A DNA stretch of 64,000 nt from DASVTR01 sp036382855 (GCA_036382855.1 DASVPO010000006.1:186001-250000); one strand, 5' to 3'; counted from the first letter of the stretch, positions 29,077 through 38,624 are shown. The notes: generated from the sequence alone by a model not told the origin. Made by a program: numbers and translations.

Positions 29077-30279
29077 ATGGATTCAATCAAACGCAAGGCC
29101 GGACGCCTTCTCTTCATAGGATTTCCGGGCACAAAGCTGGACCAGCAGACGCGCAGGCTTTTCAACGAAGTGCAGCCGGGCGGCGTCGTCCTCTTCAGTC
29201 GCAACATAGAGTCTGCGGAGCAGGTGGCGACCCTGACGGCGCAGATTACAGACGCCATTGACCATCCCGTCTTAATCGGAGTTGACCAGGAGGGCGGCCT
29301 CGTTGACCGCTTCCGCGAAATCTGCGAGCCGATGCCGTCGGCCAAAGCCGTCCGCAACGCAAGCCAGACGGAGCTTGCTAAAAAATTCGGCTCCCTGTCC
29401 GCACGCGCGCTGCGACTGCTCGGCTTCAATATCAACTTCGCGCCCGTACTCGACCTCTCCGGCGATAATCAGAACAACGGATTGCGCGGCAGGACGTTTG
29501 GCGCAGACGCCGCAACTGTTTCGCGTCTGGCCGGAGCTTATCTTGACGGACTGCAAGAAGGACACATCATCGGCTGCGGAAAACACTTTCCGGGATTAGG
29601 CGGCTCGACCGTTGATTCTCATCGCCGCCTGCCAATCGTCAAGCATTCATGGGAGGAGATCTTGGAGAGGGATTTAGTTCCCTTTATGGACCTGATGTTT
29701 CATCGTCCGGGCGCGCATCTCTACTCCATCATGGTTAGCCACGCGGCGTTTCCCGAAGTTTCCGAGTTTATGCAGGCATGGTATCGCCGCACGGGCCAGT
29801 TGCCGCCGCTGGAGAGCCTGCACCAACTGCCAGCAACCATCAGCGGCAACGTCGTCATGCGGCTGCTGCGCCAGACCTTGAAGTTTGAGGGCCTTGTGAT
29901 TACGGACGACATGGAGATGGGCGCTGTCGTACAGACGCTCTCGGTCGCGGAAGCTTCCCTGCAAGCCGTGCAGGCAGGCTCGGATATGGTCCTAATCTGC
30001 GAACAGGCGGCTAATTTCGTCGCCGCGCGGGATGCGATTGTCGAAGCGGTCGAGAAGGGCGAACTGCCTATTGAATCGCTCGAAAGCGCAGGGCAGAGGA
30101 TTGACCGCGTGATTGCCCTGGCGGGCGAGCGTGAGGCGTTTGACCCTGAGGAATTTGAAACGGTCTCAAGCGATATAGCCGAACTCAAACGCGCACTCAA
30201 GGCCGCGGAAAACGACGAAGAGTATGCGCCGCTCTTCGGGACGGCTGAAGGCAAGGAACGTAAGTCGTCAAACTTTTAG
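29077..30279 (+). CDS. nagZ: Glycoside hydrolase family 3, beta-N-acetylhexosaminidase (NagZ-like)
   Basis: The 400-residue single-domain GH3 enzyme shows LIGVDQEGGLVDRF, the NagZ-type catalytic loop GKHFPGLGGSTVDSHRRLPIV (about residues 168-188, with the His of the Asp-His dyad), and the nucleophile segment VITDDMEMGAV near residue 274. These enzymes remove N-acetylglucosamine from muropeptides in cell-wall recycling, or from other glycans. The usual KHFPGHGDT sequence is altered to KHFPGLGGST, which is worth noting since the loop shapes the active site. No signal peptide is present, so a cytoplasmic recycling role is likely. The ATG has only a weak purine-rich site upstream. Monocistronic. 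Confidence 0.88.
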   Translation: MDSIKRKAGRLLFIGFPGTKLDQQTRRLFNEVQPGGVVLFSRNIESAEQVATLTAQITDAIDHPVLIGVDQEGGLVDRFREICEPMPSAKAVRNASQTELAKKFGSLSARALRLLGFNINFAPVLDLSGDNQNNGLRGRTFGADAATVSRLAGAYLDGLQEGHIIGCGKHFPGLGGSTVDSHRRLPIVKHSWEEILERDLVPFMDLMFHRPGAHLYSIMVSHAAFPEVSEFMQAWYRRTGQLPPLESLHQLPATISGNVVMRLLRQTLKFEGLVITDDMEMGAVVQTLSVAEASLQAVQAGSDMVLICEQAANFVAARDAIVEAVEKGELPIESLESAGQRIDRVIALAGEREAFDPEEFETVSSDIAELKRALKAAENDEEYAPLFGTAEGKERKSSNF

Positions 30280-30304
30280 AAGCCGACCGCTTCCCCGGAA
30301 GACT

Positions 30305-30853
30305 TTAACTGCGCGGCGGGAAAATGTCGCCCGGCGCATCCTTGTAGCGAGCCTTGAAGGCTTCCCATTGTCCCTTCTCATTACTGCCGTCATACTCGAA
30401 GATTTCCAACACTCTCCAACGGCCGTCTCGTTCCTGCAATAAAGCTTCGACTAACCCGTAAGGCGAATTGTCGGGAGCGCTGACATCGGTCGCGATGAAG
30501 GCCCAGCCACGGCTGACGTTCAACGTCTCGACCTCGTCGAAGACAGCGCCGCCGAAATCCTGCTGGCTCTTCAGGTAATTACGGACGGCCTCAAGAATAG
30601 CCTTCCGTTCAGCGCTGTCCTCGGCGGGCGTGTGAAGCTCAGCCTTGCTCGTCGTCGCCGATGTTGATCTGTTCAGTGTCGCTCCATTGTTGGTCGTCTG
30701 GTTACTACTGCCGCCGGAGTTTGTCGTCGCAGCCGGATTGCTGTTGCCGCCGTTGACTGTCACGTTGGCCGAATTTTTGCAGGCTACACAGAGCGAGACG
30801 GCGAGCAGGATGAACGTCAATGCCACGTTTGATTTTGCAAAGCAGTTTCTCAT
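30305..30853 (-). CDS. Probable lipoprotein of unknown function
   Basis: The 182-residue protein has a hydrophobic signal ending in CVAC, a possible but atypical lipobox, then an Asn/Ser/Thr/Gly-rich linker and a C-terminal domain (AERKAILEAVRNYLKSQQDFGGAVFDEVETLNVSRGWAFIATDV..., LLQERDGRWRVLEIFEYD) that resembles small NTF2/DUF4878-like domains. The ATG at 30853 is preferred because AAGGA lies nine bases upstream; an ATG at 30862 is directly against that site. It converges on nagZ with a 25-base gap. Confidence 0.7.
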   Translation of the reverse strand: MRNCFAKSNVALTFILLAVSLCVACKNSANVTVNGGNSNPAATTNSGGSSNQTTNNGATLNRSTSATTSKAELHTPAEDSAERKAILEAVRNYLKSQQDFGGAVFDEVETLNVSRGWAFIATDVSAPDNSPYGLVEALLQERDGRWRVLEIFEYDGSNEKGQWEAFKARYKDAPGDIFPPRS

Positions 30854-30948
30854 GCGCTTCATTCCTTATCCGCGATAGAAAGAGCTAGAAGGCTTGTATG
30901 ACAAAAGCTACGGGGAAGTCAATGGGTAGTTAGGACAAAGATGGAAAC

Positions 30949-31048
30949 GATAAACGCGAAACGATGAAGTAGGAACGGTGAACGCGGAACGATGAATGAA
31001 AAGCAAGCTGCTTATAGTTCATCGTTCATCGTTCCTACTTCATACTTT
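30949..31048. repeat. Heptamer-phased intergenic hairpin (site 4)
   Basis: The left arm reads as ACGATAA, ACGCGAA, ACGATGA, AGTAGGA, ACGGTGA, ACGCGGA, ACGATGA. The right arm is made of GTTCATC/GTTCCTA/CTTCATA units. The spacer contains AAAAGCAAGCTGCTTA, close to that of site 2. It lies just after the end of the radical SAM gene (minus strand). Confidence 0.75.
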
Positions 31049-31050
31049 TG

Positions 31051-32124
31051 TCAAGACCAGATGCCGGGAATCGTGGCCGAGCAGGAAGGGCAGTTGCCTG
31101 TGGGCGTCACTTTCATCCGTCGTATCTGGTAGCCGTAGCGTTCTATCAGTAGTTCATCGCAGGAGGGGCAGTAGGTGTTTTCCCAACGCCCAACGCGGCC
31201 CGGCAAGTTACCGGCGTAGACGAAACGCAGGCCCGCTGCGCGTCCAATCTCGCAGGCGCGAATTAATTGCCCGGCCGTCGTGTTGGCGTTCTCCGTCATG
31301 TTGTAGTCCTGATGAAACGCCGTCACATGCCACGGAATATCCGGCGAGACTGAAGCTATAAAGTCGGCGGCGCTGCGTAGTTCGTCTTCGCTGTCGTTGA
31401 AGCCCGGTATGACGAGCGTCACGATTTCTTCCCAGAATCCGCGCTCGTGTACCATCTGGATTGTCTCCAGTATATTGTCAACGACGCCGCCCAGCTTACG
31501 GTAATTGCGGTCGGACATTGATTTCAAATCAATCTTGTAGCAATCCGTCCACGGTCGCAGGTAATCGAGCACCTGCGGCGTCGCATTGCCGTTTGAGATA
31601 AAGGCCGTCTTAAAGCCAGCGGGCTTCGCGCGCTTGAAAACGTCAACGGCCCACTCCGCTGTAATCAGAGGCTCGTTATAACTGGAACCAACAAGCGACG
31701 CCCCGTAAGCCTTTGCCAGCGACACAAGCTTATCGGCCGTCACCATCTTCGGCGCGACACCGGCTGCGTCGTCGCGCAAGGCTTGCGACGTTAACCAGTT
31801 CTGGCAGTACCCGCAATGCAGGTCGCAGCCGAGCATCCCGAAGGTCAGGGTGTCTGAGCCGGGGAGGGCGTGGAAAAAAGGTTTCTTTTCGGTCGGGTCG
31901 CAGGCGAGCGCGGCGACGTAGTTGAAGGGCACGAGCAGTCGTCCCTCCTCGTTGTATCGCACTTTGCAGATGCCGCGCTTGCCTTCCTTTATCAGGCAGC
32001 GATGCCCGCAGGCGTAGCAACGCAAACTCCGCTCGCCCAACTGTTCCGTCAACTCGGGCGCGCCGACGGCCGTCATCTCATCTAAAACTTCGGCGAGCGA
32101 ACTCGCCCTCGAACTCATTGGCAT
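31051..32124 (-). CDS. amrS: AmmeMemoRadiSam system radical SAM enzyme (AmrS-like)
   Basis: The 357-residue protein has an N-terminal CYACGHRC zinc-like site, the radical SAM motif GCDLHCGYCQNW, YNEPLITAEWAVDV typical of this subfamily, and a C-terminal CPSC...CPSC pair. The family is often encoded with Memo and AMMECR1 domain proteins; neither is found next to it here. The substrate is not known. The frame can be extended to a TTG at 32145, but ATG at 32124 (MPMSSRASSLAEV) is a more likely start, with ATG 32118 also possible. The end abuts a heptamer-repeat hairpin that may terminate the transcript. Confidence 0.88.
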   Translation of the reverse strand: MPMSSRASSLAEVLDEMTAVGAPELTEQLGERSLRCYACGHRCLIKEGKRGICKVRYNEEGRLLVPFNYVAALACDPTEKKPFFHALPGSDTLTFGMLGCDLHCGYCQNWLTSQALRDDAAGVAPKMVTADKLVSLAKAYGASLVGSSYNEPLITAEWAVDVFKRAKPAGFKTAFISNGNATPQVLDYLRPWTDCYKIDLKSMSDRNYRKLGGVVDNILETIQMVHERGFWEEIVTLVIPGFNDSEDELRSAADFIASVSPDIPWHVTAFHQDYNMTENANTTAGQLIRACEIGRAAGLRFVYAGNLPGRVGRWENTYCPSCDELLIERYGYQIRRMKVTPTGNCPSCSATIPGIWS

Positions 32125-32304
32125 TAGTCTTAAAACCTCTTGCAATATTTAAGCTTACTTTAATTCGTTGGCGTAAGAAAAGGGGATGGCCTTCGGAACG
32201 CTTTGAAGGGTTTAGATGCAACAGTCGAAACGCTAGTTGCTGAACACAGGCGGCGCTCATCAGAGGATGGCTGTTGTCGTTGAAATGTCTGGAAGAAAAG
32301 CAAT

Positions 32305-34863
32305 CTATTCGAGCTTCATACGCCGCAGCAGCGCTGTGAAACGCGAGTCGGAACGGAGGCTCTTGAATCTGGGGTCAACACTGAGATAGACCATCCAGTC
32401 GCCGCGTTCCGTGTATGCCTTCTCCAACCAGTTGAGGGCATTGTCCCTGTCTTTGAGGGCGACGTAAATGGTCGCGATGTGATAGGCAGAGATGTAGCGC
32501 TGCTTCGCAATCTCCAGTAGTTCTTTTAACTCCGCACGCGCATTGTCCACGTTGTCCGCTTCGCCCGACAACGCGAGCACGCTTGCGCGCTCGACTCTCA
32601 TCAGCGGCGACTTTTGAGAAAGCTCGACTGCCTTATCATATTGTTCGAGAGCCTCTTTATACATGCCCTTCTGCGCGTAGGCGAGGCCGAGATAGCGGCG
32701 CGCGACGAAAAACTTCTCATCCATCTCAATCGTTTTCCGGCAGGCTGCTATGGCATCGTCGTAGCGGCCTGCGAAGAAGTAGATGAGGCCGAAATTCGAG
32801 CTGATGATGGGGGATGTCTTGTCGAGTTCCTGCGTGCGGCGAGTCTCTGCGACGGCTTCCTGAAAGCGGCCTCTGGCCGCCAGATAGTTTGCGTACCACT
32901 GGTGCGCGGAAGCGTAGTTGGGATTAAGACGAATGGCTTCCTTAAACTCTGCGTCGGCCTCGTCCCAGTTCCACTCGCCACGAAATTTAGCATAGGCGAG
33001 CGCCGCATGAGCTTCGGTCAGATTTTTGTCAATGCTGAGGGCTGTTTCGGCAGCATTGCGTGCTTTGGGAAAAGCCTCCGTGGGCGCGAGCGCGCCATAG
33101 GTCGCAAGCATATTGTAGCTATCGGCCAGACCTGCGTGGGCCGGTGCGTAGGTCGGGTCGAGCTTGAGAGCTTCGGAAAAGTAGCCAGCGGCCTCTTTGA
33201 TAGCGTCGGCCGTACGCTTGTTCCATGCGTTGCGACCCTTCATATAAAGAGACTCTGCGTTTTTCCTCTTCTCGTCGTCGGCGCTTAGTTTCAGACCGAT
33301 GCTGTCGGAGACGGAAGCAATAATAGTTTGCAGCGCCAGAGGAATATCGGAAATTTTTGTTGACGACCGATTTCCCCAGAGAAGTTTGTTGTCGCGTAAA
33401 TCCACGAGCGCAGCGTCAATGATAGCCGTGTCGCCGCGCTTTGTGACCGAACCTCTCAGGATGACGCGGGCATTTAGTGCGCGTCCGGCTTCCTGCTCCG
33501 ATTGTCCCTTGTAGCGTAGGACATCATGGAGCGGCACGACGCGCAGATTGGGCGACAACTTCAAGAGGCCGTACGTAAGGCGCGCTGTGATTTCATCTCC
33601 GAGAGACTCGCTGCCCGGCTCTAAATTGGCGTCGCTGAAAGGCATGACGGCGATGGAATCAATCGGGCGCGTCGCACTGTAAAGATAGAAAGCAGCGAAA
33701 GCTGCGATGACGACCCCGACGATGATGAGCGCAATCTTCTTGTTACGCTTGATGCCGTTGACGATGTATTCCGCGCTCGACGTGCTGGTTGAAATCTTCG
33801 GCGGCGCAACCGTCGGTGAAAGCGCCGTCGCTGTATTAACGGATGGATGCCCGGCAGATGAAACACCGACGCTACCGCCACTGTTATTACTACTACCGCC
33901 GCCACTGATGCCTAACAGTTGACGCAATAGTTGCTGCTCTGACAAATCGGCCGTTTCAGCTTCAATCTCAAGACCGCGTTTCAACCTTTTCAGGTCAATA
34001 AGCATGTCCTTAATGGTTTGATAGCGTTCTTCCCTGTTCTTGCTGAGAGCTTTGCCGACGATGCGTTCCATCTCGATAGGCACGTCGGGCGCAAAGCGCG
34101 CCATCGGCTGATGCCTCTTTTGAATGATGGAGATGATAACTTCGCTGGCGCTGCTGCCTTCAAAGGGCAGGCGGCCCGTCAGCATTTCGTAAAGAAGTAC
34201 GCCGAGACTAAAGATGTCCGAGCGCGCGTCAACGTCCGTTCCGCTCGCCTGCTCCGGCGACATGTAGCTGACCGTGCCCATCACCACACCGGGATTCGTT
34301 TTAATGTAGGATGGCGGTTGGCCCTGCCCGTGTGGTTGAGTTTCGGCGTCGGGGTCGCTGACGAAGATGCCGAGCAGTCGCTTTTCGATAAACTTGGCTA
34401 GCCCGAAGTCTACGACTTTAACGTAGCCATCGGCGCGCAGCATGACGTTTTCCGGCTTGATGTCTCTGTGAACAATCCCTGCGTCGTGTGCTGTCGAGAG
34501 AGCGGTCGCGACCTGAATGGCAATATCAAGCGCCTCGCGCAGGGTTATCACATTATTCTTCAAGCGGTCGCGAAGAGTCAGCCCGTCTATAAATTCCGTG
34601 CTGATAAAATGCGAGCCTTCCGCTTGCCCGACCTCGTAAATCGTAATGATGTTCGGGTGATTGAGGCTTGAGGTGGCACGCGCTTCCTGCTCGAAGCGTC
34701 GCACCCAATCGTCGCCCTGCTTGACATCAGCGTAGAGCAGTTTGAGCGCGACCTTGCGCCCAAGGCGCGCGTCCTGCGCCAGATAGACCTCGCCCATTCC
34801 GCCTGACCCAAGGCGGGAGATAATTTTGTACTGGTTGATGCTTGTCCCGGCAGCTATGGTCAA
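32305..34863 (-). CDS. Serine/threonine protein kinase with TolB/FlgO-like domain and TPR repeats
   Basis: The 852-residue protein starts with a Hanks-type kinase: GSGGMGEVYLAQD (P-loop), VALKLL (ATP lysine), HRDIKPENVML (catalytic loop) and DFGLAK. A Ser/Gly-rich stretch leads to one transmembrane helix (about 375-397, IALIIVGVVIAAFAAFYLYSA). Outside the membrane follow a TolB-N/FlgO-like domain (IDSIAVMPFSDANLEPGSESLGDEI, ARVILRGSVTKRGDTAIIDAALVD) and then five or six TPR units to the C-terminus. This architecture is abundant in Acidobacteriota and links an external sensor to cytoplasmic phosphorylation. There is no ATG near the N-terminus, so TTG at 34863 is the probable start. Targets are unknown. 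Confidence 0.92.
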   Translation of the reverse strand: MTIAAGTSINQYKIISRLGSGGMGEVYLAQDARLGRKVALKLLYADVKQGDDWVRRFEQEARATSSLNHPNIITIYEVGQAEGSHFISTEFIDGLTLRDRLKNNVITLREALDIAIQVATALSTAHDAGIVHRDIKPENVMLRADGYVKVVDFGLAKFIEKRLLGIFVSDPDAETQPHGQGQPPSYIKTNPGVVMGTVSYMSPEQASGTDVDARSDIFSLGVLLYEMLTGRLPFEGSSASEVIISIIQKRHQPMARFAPDVPIEMERIVGKALSKNREERYQTIKDMLIDLKRLKRGLEIEAETADLSEQQLLRQLLGISGGGSSNNSGGSVGVSSAGHPSVNTATALSPTVAPPKISTSTSSAEYIVNGIKRNKKIALIIVGVVIAAFAAFYLYSATRPIDSIAVMPFSDANLEPGSESLGDEITARLTYGLLKLSPNLRVVPLHDVLRYKGQSEQEAGRALNARVILRGSVTKRGDTAIIDAALVDLRDNKLLWGNRSSTKISDIPLALQTIIASVSDSIGLKLSADDEKRKNAESLYMKGRNAWNKRTADAIKEAAGYFSEALKLDPTYAPAHAGLADSYNMLATYGALAPTEAFPKARNAAETALSIDKNLTEAHAALAYAKFRGEWNWDEADAEFKEAIRLNPNYASAHQWYANYLAARGRFQEAVAETRRTQELDKTSPIISSNFGLIYFFAGRYDDAIAACRKTIEMDEKFFVARRYLGLAYAQKGMYKEALEQYDKAVELSQKSPLMRVERASVLALSGEADNVDNARAELKELLEIAKQRYISAYHIATIYVALKDRDNALNWLEKAYTERGDWMVYLSVDPRFKSLRSDSRFTALLRRMKLE

Positions 34864-35118
34864 GGTGCGTGGCCTATCGGTGAAAGAGAGCCTAGCGGAT
34901 ACAAAGAAATTTCAAGCCAGAGGAAACGCCCGCTCAGGAAAAACTCAGGCCGTTACAGGCTGTTGATGTAACGGGCGAAGCTTAGCACTTGCAGATTGGA
35001 TATGCAATGGCTTGCCCGCGAGAGCATGCGACTCCTGCAACGCTCTTCAATTCTACGCCGCCATACGATGATTAATACTTCCTCCAGCTTCAAACGAAAC
35101 TACGGAAGCCCAACTTTT

Positions 35119-36066
35119 TTACGTGACCAAATTCTGCGGGCGGCCCTCGACGAAGGCTTCGATGTTACCGATGAGTTGGTCGGCTAATGTCTGCATGGCT
35201 TCGCGGCTGGCCCATGCGATGTGAGGCGTCAGGATGAAGTTGGGCAGATTCAAATCGAGCAGCGGATTGCCCTCGCGCGGCGGCTCAACACTTAAGACAT
35301 CGAAGCCAGCGCCCGCTATTAAGCCCGACTTTAAAGCGGCCGCCAGCGCCGTTTCGTTGACGAGGCCGCCGCGCGCCGTGTTAATCAGAAGAGCGTGTGG
35401 CTGCATCTTTCGGAGTTCTTCGGTGTCAATGAGATTGCGCGTCGCGGGGGTCAGCGGGCAATGCAGCGTCAGGATGTCGCTTGAGCGTAGAACGTCTTCA
35501 AAGCTCTTGCGGTCGGGCCTAACGATGTGAGCGTCTTTGTGTTCGGAGATGAGCACGCGCATACCGAAGGCGAGCGCCAGTTTCTCTACCGCATGGCCGA
35601 GCGCGCCGTGGCCGACGATGCCGAGCGTGCTCTCGTGTAGCTCACGAATCGGATAATCGAGCAGGCAGAAGGTGTTGGCGCGTTGCCATGCGCCGCTTTG
35701 AATCTTCGCGTGATAGCTGAAGAGGTTGCGGCGCAGCGCGAGGATTAACGCAAAGACGTGTTCGGGCACGGAATGCGGCGCGTAGTTGCGCACGTTTGCG
35801 ACTGCGATGCCAAGACGACGGCAGGCGTCAAGGTCAACGATGTCAACGCCCGTTGCCGCCACCGCGATGAATCTCAAAGCGGGCAATCGCGCCAGCACGC
35901 TTTCGCGCAAAGGCACTTTGTTGGTAATCGCTATGGTCGCGGCCTCTAGTCTTTCGACCACCTCGCCCGCGCTCGTCTCCGCATACTCCTGCCAGTCGTG
36001 CGCAAACGCTGGCCGCCTGACGTTAGCCACGAGCGTATCTCTGTCCAGAAAAACGATTCGTTCCAT
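35119..36066 (-). CDS. D-isomer-specific 2-hydroxyacid dehydrogenase
   Basis: The 315-residue protein has the NAD-binding GHGALGHAVEKLA motif (about 150-162), LLINTARGGLVNETAL with the catalytic Arg, AGFDVLSVEPP with the catalytic Glu, and TPHIAWASREA with the catalytic His. The closest described activities are glycerate dehydrogenase/hydroxypyruvate reductase; the sequence does not settle the substrate. It starts with ATG at 36066 and lies 56 bases from the end of the upstream membrane protein gene on the same strand, so they could share a transcript. Confidence 0.9.
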   Translation of the reverse strand: MERIVFLDRDTLVANVRRPAFAHDWQEYAETSAGEVVERLEAATIAITNKVPLRESVLARLPALRFIAVAATGVDIVDLDACRRLGIAVANVRNYAPHSVPEHVFALILALRRNLFSYHAKIQSGAWQRANTFCLLDYPIRELHESTLGIVGHGALGHAVEKLALAFGMRVLISEHKDAHIVRPDRKSFEDVLRSSDILTLHCPLTPATRNLIDTEELRKMQPHALLINTARGGLVNETALAAALKSGLIAGAGFDVLSVEPPREGNPLLDLNLPNFILTPHIAWASREAMQTLADQLIGNIEAFVEGRPQNLVT

Positions 36067-36122
36067 TGCCTCTTAAATACGCGCTGCGCCTGGAAGACAA
36101 TCCGCAATGAGCATCGCTGTTA

Positions 36123-36788
36123 CTACTCTACCTGCGCCGCCTCGACAGCGACCTGCTCCTCTTTTTGCTGGCCGACAATGCTGATTGCCACTTTCATCAG
36201 GAGCAGAATCAGCACGGCGATTAACTGCGGAACGCCGCTCAACAAAAATACTATCCAACCGCCGAGCAAAATCGTGATTTGCTGAACGATGATGCGCGGA
36301 TAGGGAGCAAACATCAAATCTTTCACTTCGGTATGGCGGGCAGCGCCGCTTTGCAGATGATTTTTCCAGAAGAAGATGCCGTTGCCGACAAAGAGCGCGG
36401 CGACGGCTGCGATGCTTTCCGAGTCGAGTATTGAGAAGACCTCTTTGGCGGAGTCTACAAGGCCCAGACGAAGAAAGTCGGACATTCCGAAGTCCGCGAA
36501 GAAGACGAGAATAAAAAGCAGTTGCACAAACAGAAAGAGGAAAAAGTGCAACGCGAAGAAAGCCATCTCCGAGAGTTTCTCGTTGCGCGGCGAGCGCGAG
36601 TACGCCATCTTGAGCAGGTTGTAAAAACCGATGATAAAGGTTTCGGCCCAGTAGATGAAGATTATCGTGAAGATGCTCCAACCCAAGAAGGCTACGCCGA
36701 TAAAGGGCAGCAGGTTGCTCGCGATGACGATGAGCGCGGCGACGCGCGGGCTGAAGCGTGAGAGTAGTCTTGATTGAGCGTCAAGCAT
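36123..36788 (-). CDS. DUF6498-like integral membrane protein
   Basis: The 221-residue protein has about five or six hydrophobic segments, including an N-terminal WSIFTIIFIYWAETFIIGFYNLLKM typical of the DUF6498 type, a central LHFFLFLFVQLLFILVFFADFG helix, and a C-terminal pair (IVVFLLSGVPQLIAVLILLLMK-like). No active-site motif is visible. AAGGAGG lies five bases before the ATG, which fixes the start. Function is unknown. It is followed by a dehydrogenase gene and preceded by another small membrane protein gene on the same strand (86-base gap). Confidence 0.78.
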   Translation of the reverse strand: MLDAQSRLLSRFSPRVAALIVIASNLLPFIGVAFLGWSIFTIIFIYWAETFIIGFYNLLKMAYSRSPRNEKLSEMAFFALHFFLFLFVQLLFILVFFADFGMSDFLRLGLVDSAKEVFSILDSESIAAVAALFVGNGIFFWKNHLQSGAARHTEVKDLMFAPYPRIIVQQITILLGGWIVFLLSGVPQLIAVLILLLMKVAISIVGQQKEEQVAVEAAQVE

Positions 36789-36874
36789 GCATCCTCCTTC
36801 CGATTCTCACATGCGATGGTCGAGCGCGTGCGCGTTTACGTCCATGCTCTCCGCCCGAAGCACGGACGCACCGC

Positions 36875-37306
36875 CTAGAGGGCCAGCACTTGCGTGTAAA
36901 GAAAGCCGCCGAAGATGAGTCCGACGCCGCCGACCTCTCCAAGGATGAGCAGGTACATAAACCATGTGGTCGTGAAATTACGCTCGCTGAAAATATTGTT
37001 GGTGTCGTCTTTCAGCCCGTGAGAGATGTAACCGGCGATGGTCAGGGCAAAGAGCAGGAGCGGCACGCAGGCCGCCCACAGTTGCAACGTCTGCGAAAGG
37101 GGGCTGTATTCGAGAAGCCGCGCGATGACGAGCGCTGCGAAACTATAGAGCAGCGATGAGCGATGAGCGATGTCCACGTAGACCGGCGCGCGGTGATTGG
37201 GGCTGGTCATAATGCGCCTGTACTTCAGGACGCCTGAGAGCAAGCCCGTCAACAGGAAGAGGCCGGAAGCAGCGAGGCTAATCTTGATAGCAGGGGTCAT
37301 AAACAT
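36875..37306 (-). CDS. Small four-helix membrane protein
   Basis: The 143-residue protein has four hydrophobic segments, starting at residues about 7, 48, 78 and 112, with conserved-looking YRRIMTSPNHRAPVYVDIAHRSSLLYSF between the first two. I do not recognise a family with certainty; it resembles DUF4079-type small membrane proteins. The ATG has AGGAGA six bases upstream. It is probably transcribed together with the DUF6498-like gene that follows. Confidence 0.7.
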   Translation of the reverse strand: MFMTPAIKISLAASGLFLLTGLLSGVLKYRRIMTSPNHRAPVYVDIAHRSSLLYSFAALVIARLLEYSPLSQTLQLWAACVPLLLFALTIAGYISHGLKDDTNNIFSERNFTTTWFMYLLILGEVGGVGLIFGGFLYTQVLAL

Positions 37307-37582
37307 CTCCTAAAGGAAAACAAGGGGCTTGGCTCGCGAGCCGACGAGAAGCTTTCTCTGCTCGCTCTTGCCCGGAAGACCTCGCGTATTGCATCATTCT
37401 CAAAAGCTTTTGTCCATACATATGAACTGAAAAAGAGATTAATCTGCGAAAAGAGCGAAGGGCTGTTGCCCGCAAAAGTCGCGCATCGGCGGCGTCGTGA
37501 AACGGGCGAGAGCCGGAAAGGGCTGCGCGCCGGCGCGTGTATCTTCGCGCTGTATATTGAAAAGTACAGAAGGAAAAGAATA

Positions 37583-38512
37583 ATGAATAAACAAAAATAT
37601 TTACGCAGGCTGAGTTTCAAACTTTGTATAGCAATGCTCGTCTCGCTCTTGCTGGCGGCCGCGCCGCTGACGGGAAGCGCGGAAGCGGCGCGTTCGATAG
37701 CGCCGTTGGTGCAGCAGGCGAAAGAGACTGTCATCTTCGTCGTCGGAGGCAATGAGTATAGTAGCCCGCAGAGTTTCAGTATGGACGCGCTGGTCGTCAT
37801 CCGTGGAGGCAAATTTGTGAATCCGATGGACGAGTATGATGAGAAGTCGGAAAAGCTGTTTGCCGATAAATACTACCAGAAAGGGCAGAAGTACCGTTTG
37901 CTCTTCGGTGGCGGCGAGGCCGGGACGGCCACCGTGCAAAGCTGGCAGGAGGGCTGCAACGCGATTCACGCAGGCATCACGCTCGAAGGCTCAACTAATA
38001 TTAGAGGCCGCATCATGGGGCTGGCGACCACTTCAGAGACTCTGGGAAAACGCGCTATCTCGCGGCGCGCGTTGACGAGCGCGGAACGCGCGGCCGTGAT
38101 GACGCTGGTGAATAATATTTATCGCCAGCGCAAGACGCCGGCTGCTCTGATGCGACGGCTGGAGGTGAAAAACCTGACGGCCACAGACCTAGACGGCGAT
38201 GGGCGTTATGAAGTCGTCGGTGATTTTAGAATCCAGACGGGAGATATTAACGGCGCGCGTCGTGATTTGTTTCTCATCGCAACGCCCGCGGGCAAAGGCT
38301 ACAGAGCGGAGTTGGCAAACTTTCAGTCGTATCGCATGGACAGCGGCTTCGGTCGCGGCATAGGCTTCGCAGACCAACTGGACATGGACGGAGACGGCAT
38401 AGCAGAGGTCGTTACCATTGACGAAGGCTTCGACGGCTACGGCTACTCCATCTACAAAAAACGGAACGGCCGTTGGCGCAGCGTCTACTCAGGCATTGGC
38501 GACGCCTGTTAG
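37583..38512 (+). CDS. Exported protein with FG-GAP/VCBS-like calcium-binding segments
   Basis: The 309-residue protein has a signal peptide (about 1-35, ending GSAEAA), a central domain of unknown type, and two DxDxDG segments: DLDGDGRYEVVGDF and DMDGDGIAEVVTIDEGFDG. These resemble the calcium loops of FG-GAP/VCBS or EF-hand-like propeller blades. The frame extends to 37466, but ATG at 37583 has AAGGA eight bases upstream and begins a proper signal sequence (NKQKYLRRLSFKLCIAML). Probably periplasmic or outer surface. It converges on the next gene across a strong repeat hairpin. Confidence 0.72.
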   Translation: MNKQKYLRRLSFKLCIAMLVSLLLAAAPLTGSAEAARSIAPLVQQAKETVIFVVGGNEYSSPQSFSMDALVVIRGGKFVNPMDEYDEKSEKLFADKYYQKGQKYRLLFGGGEAGTATVQSWQEGCNAIHAGITLEGSTNIRGRIMGLATTSETLGKRAISRRALTSAERAAVMTLVNNIYRQRKTPAALMRRLEVKNLTATDLDGDGRYEVVGDFRIQTGDINGARRDLFLIATPAGKGYRAELANFQSYRMDSGFGRGIGFADQLDMDGDGIAEVVTIDEGFDGYGYSIYKKRNGRWRSVYSGIGDAC

Positions 38513-38560
38513 CGAAGAGCATGATGAAAGGTTAGCTCTGGAAAGTTTGTTGGAAACGGA

Positions 38561-38624
38561 TGAAGGAGGAAGGATGAACGCGATGCTCAGGGCGATGAGC
38601 ATCGCGTTCATCCTTCCTCCTTCA
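38561..38624. repeat. Heptamer-phased hairpin between convergent genes (site 5)
   Basis: A perfect 28-bp inverted repeat (38561-38588 and 38597-38624) with an 8-nt loop. The left arm reads as GGATGAA, GGAGGAA, GGATGAA, CGCGATG in 7-nt phase. It lies between two genes that converge, so it probably terminates both. Confidence 0.85.

Noticed and set aside
37297..37812. Minus-strand frame overlapping the start of the exported FG-GAP-like protein gene.
   Set aside because: No ribosome site; it crosses the leader and signal-peptide region of a better supported gene.
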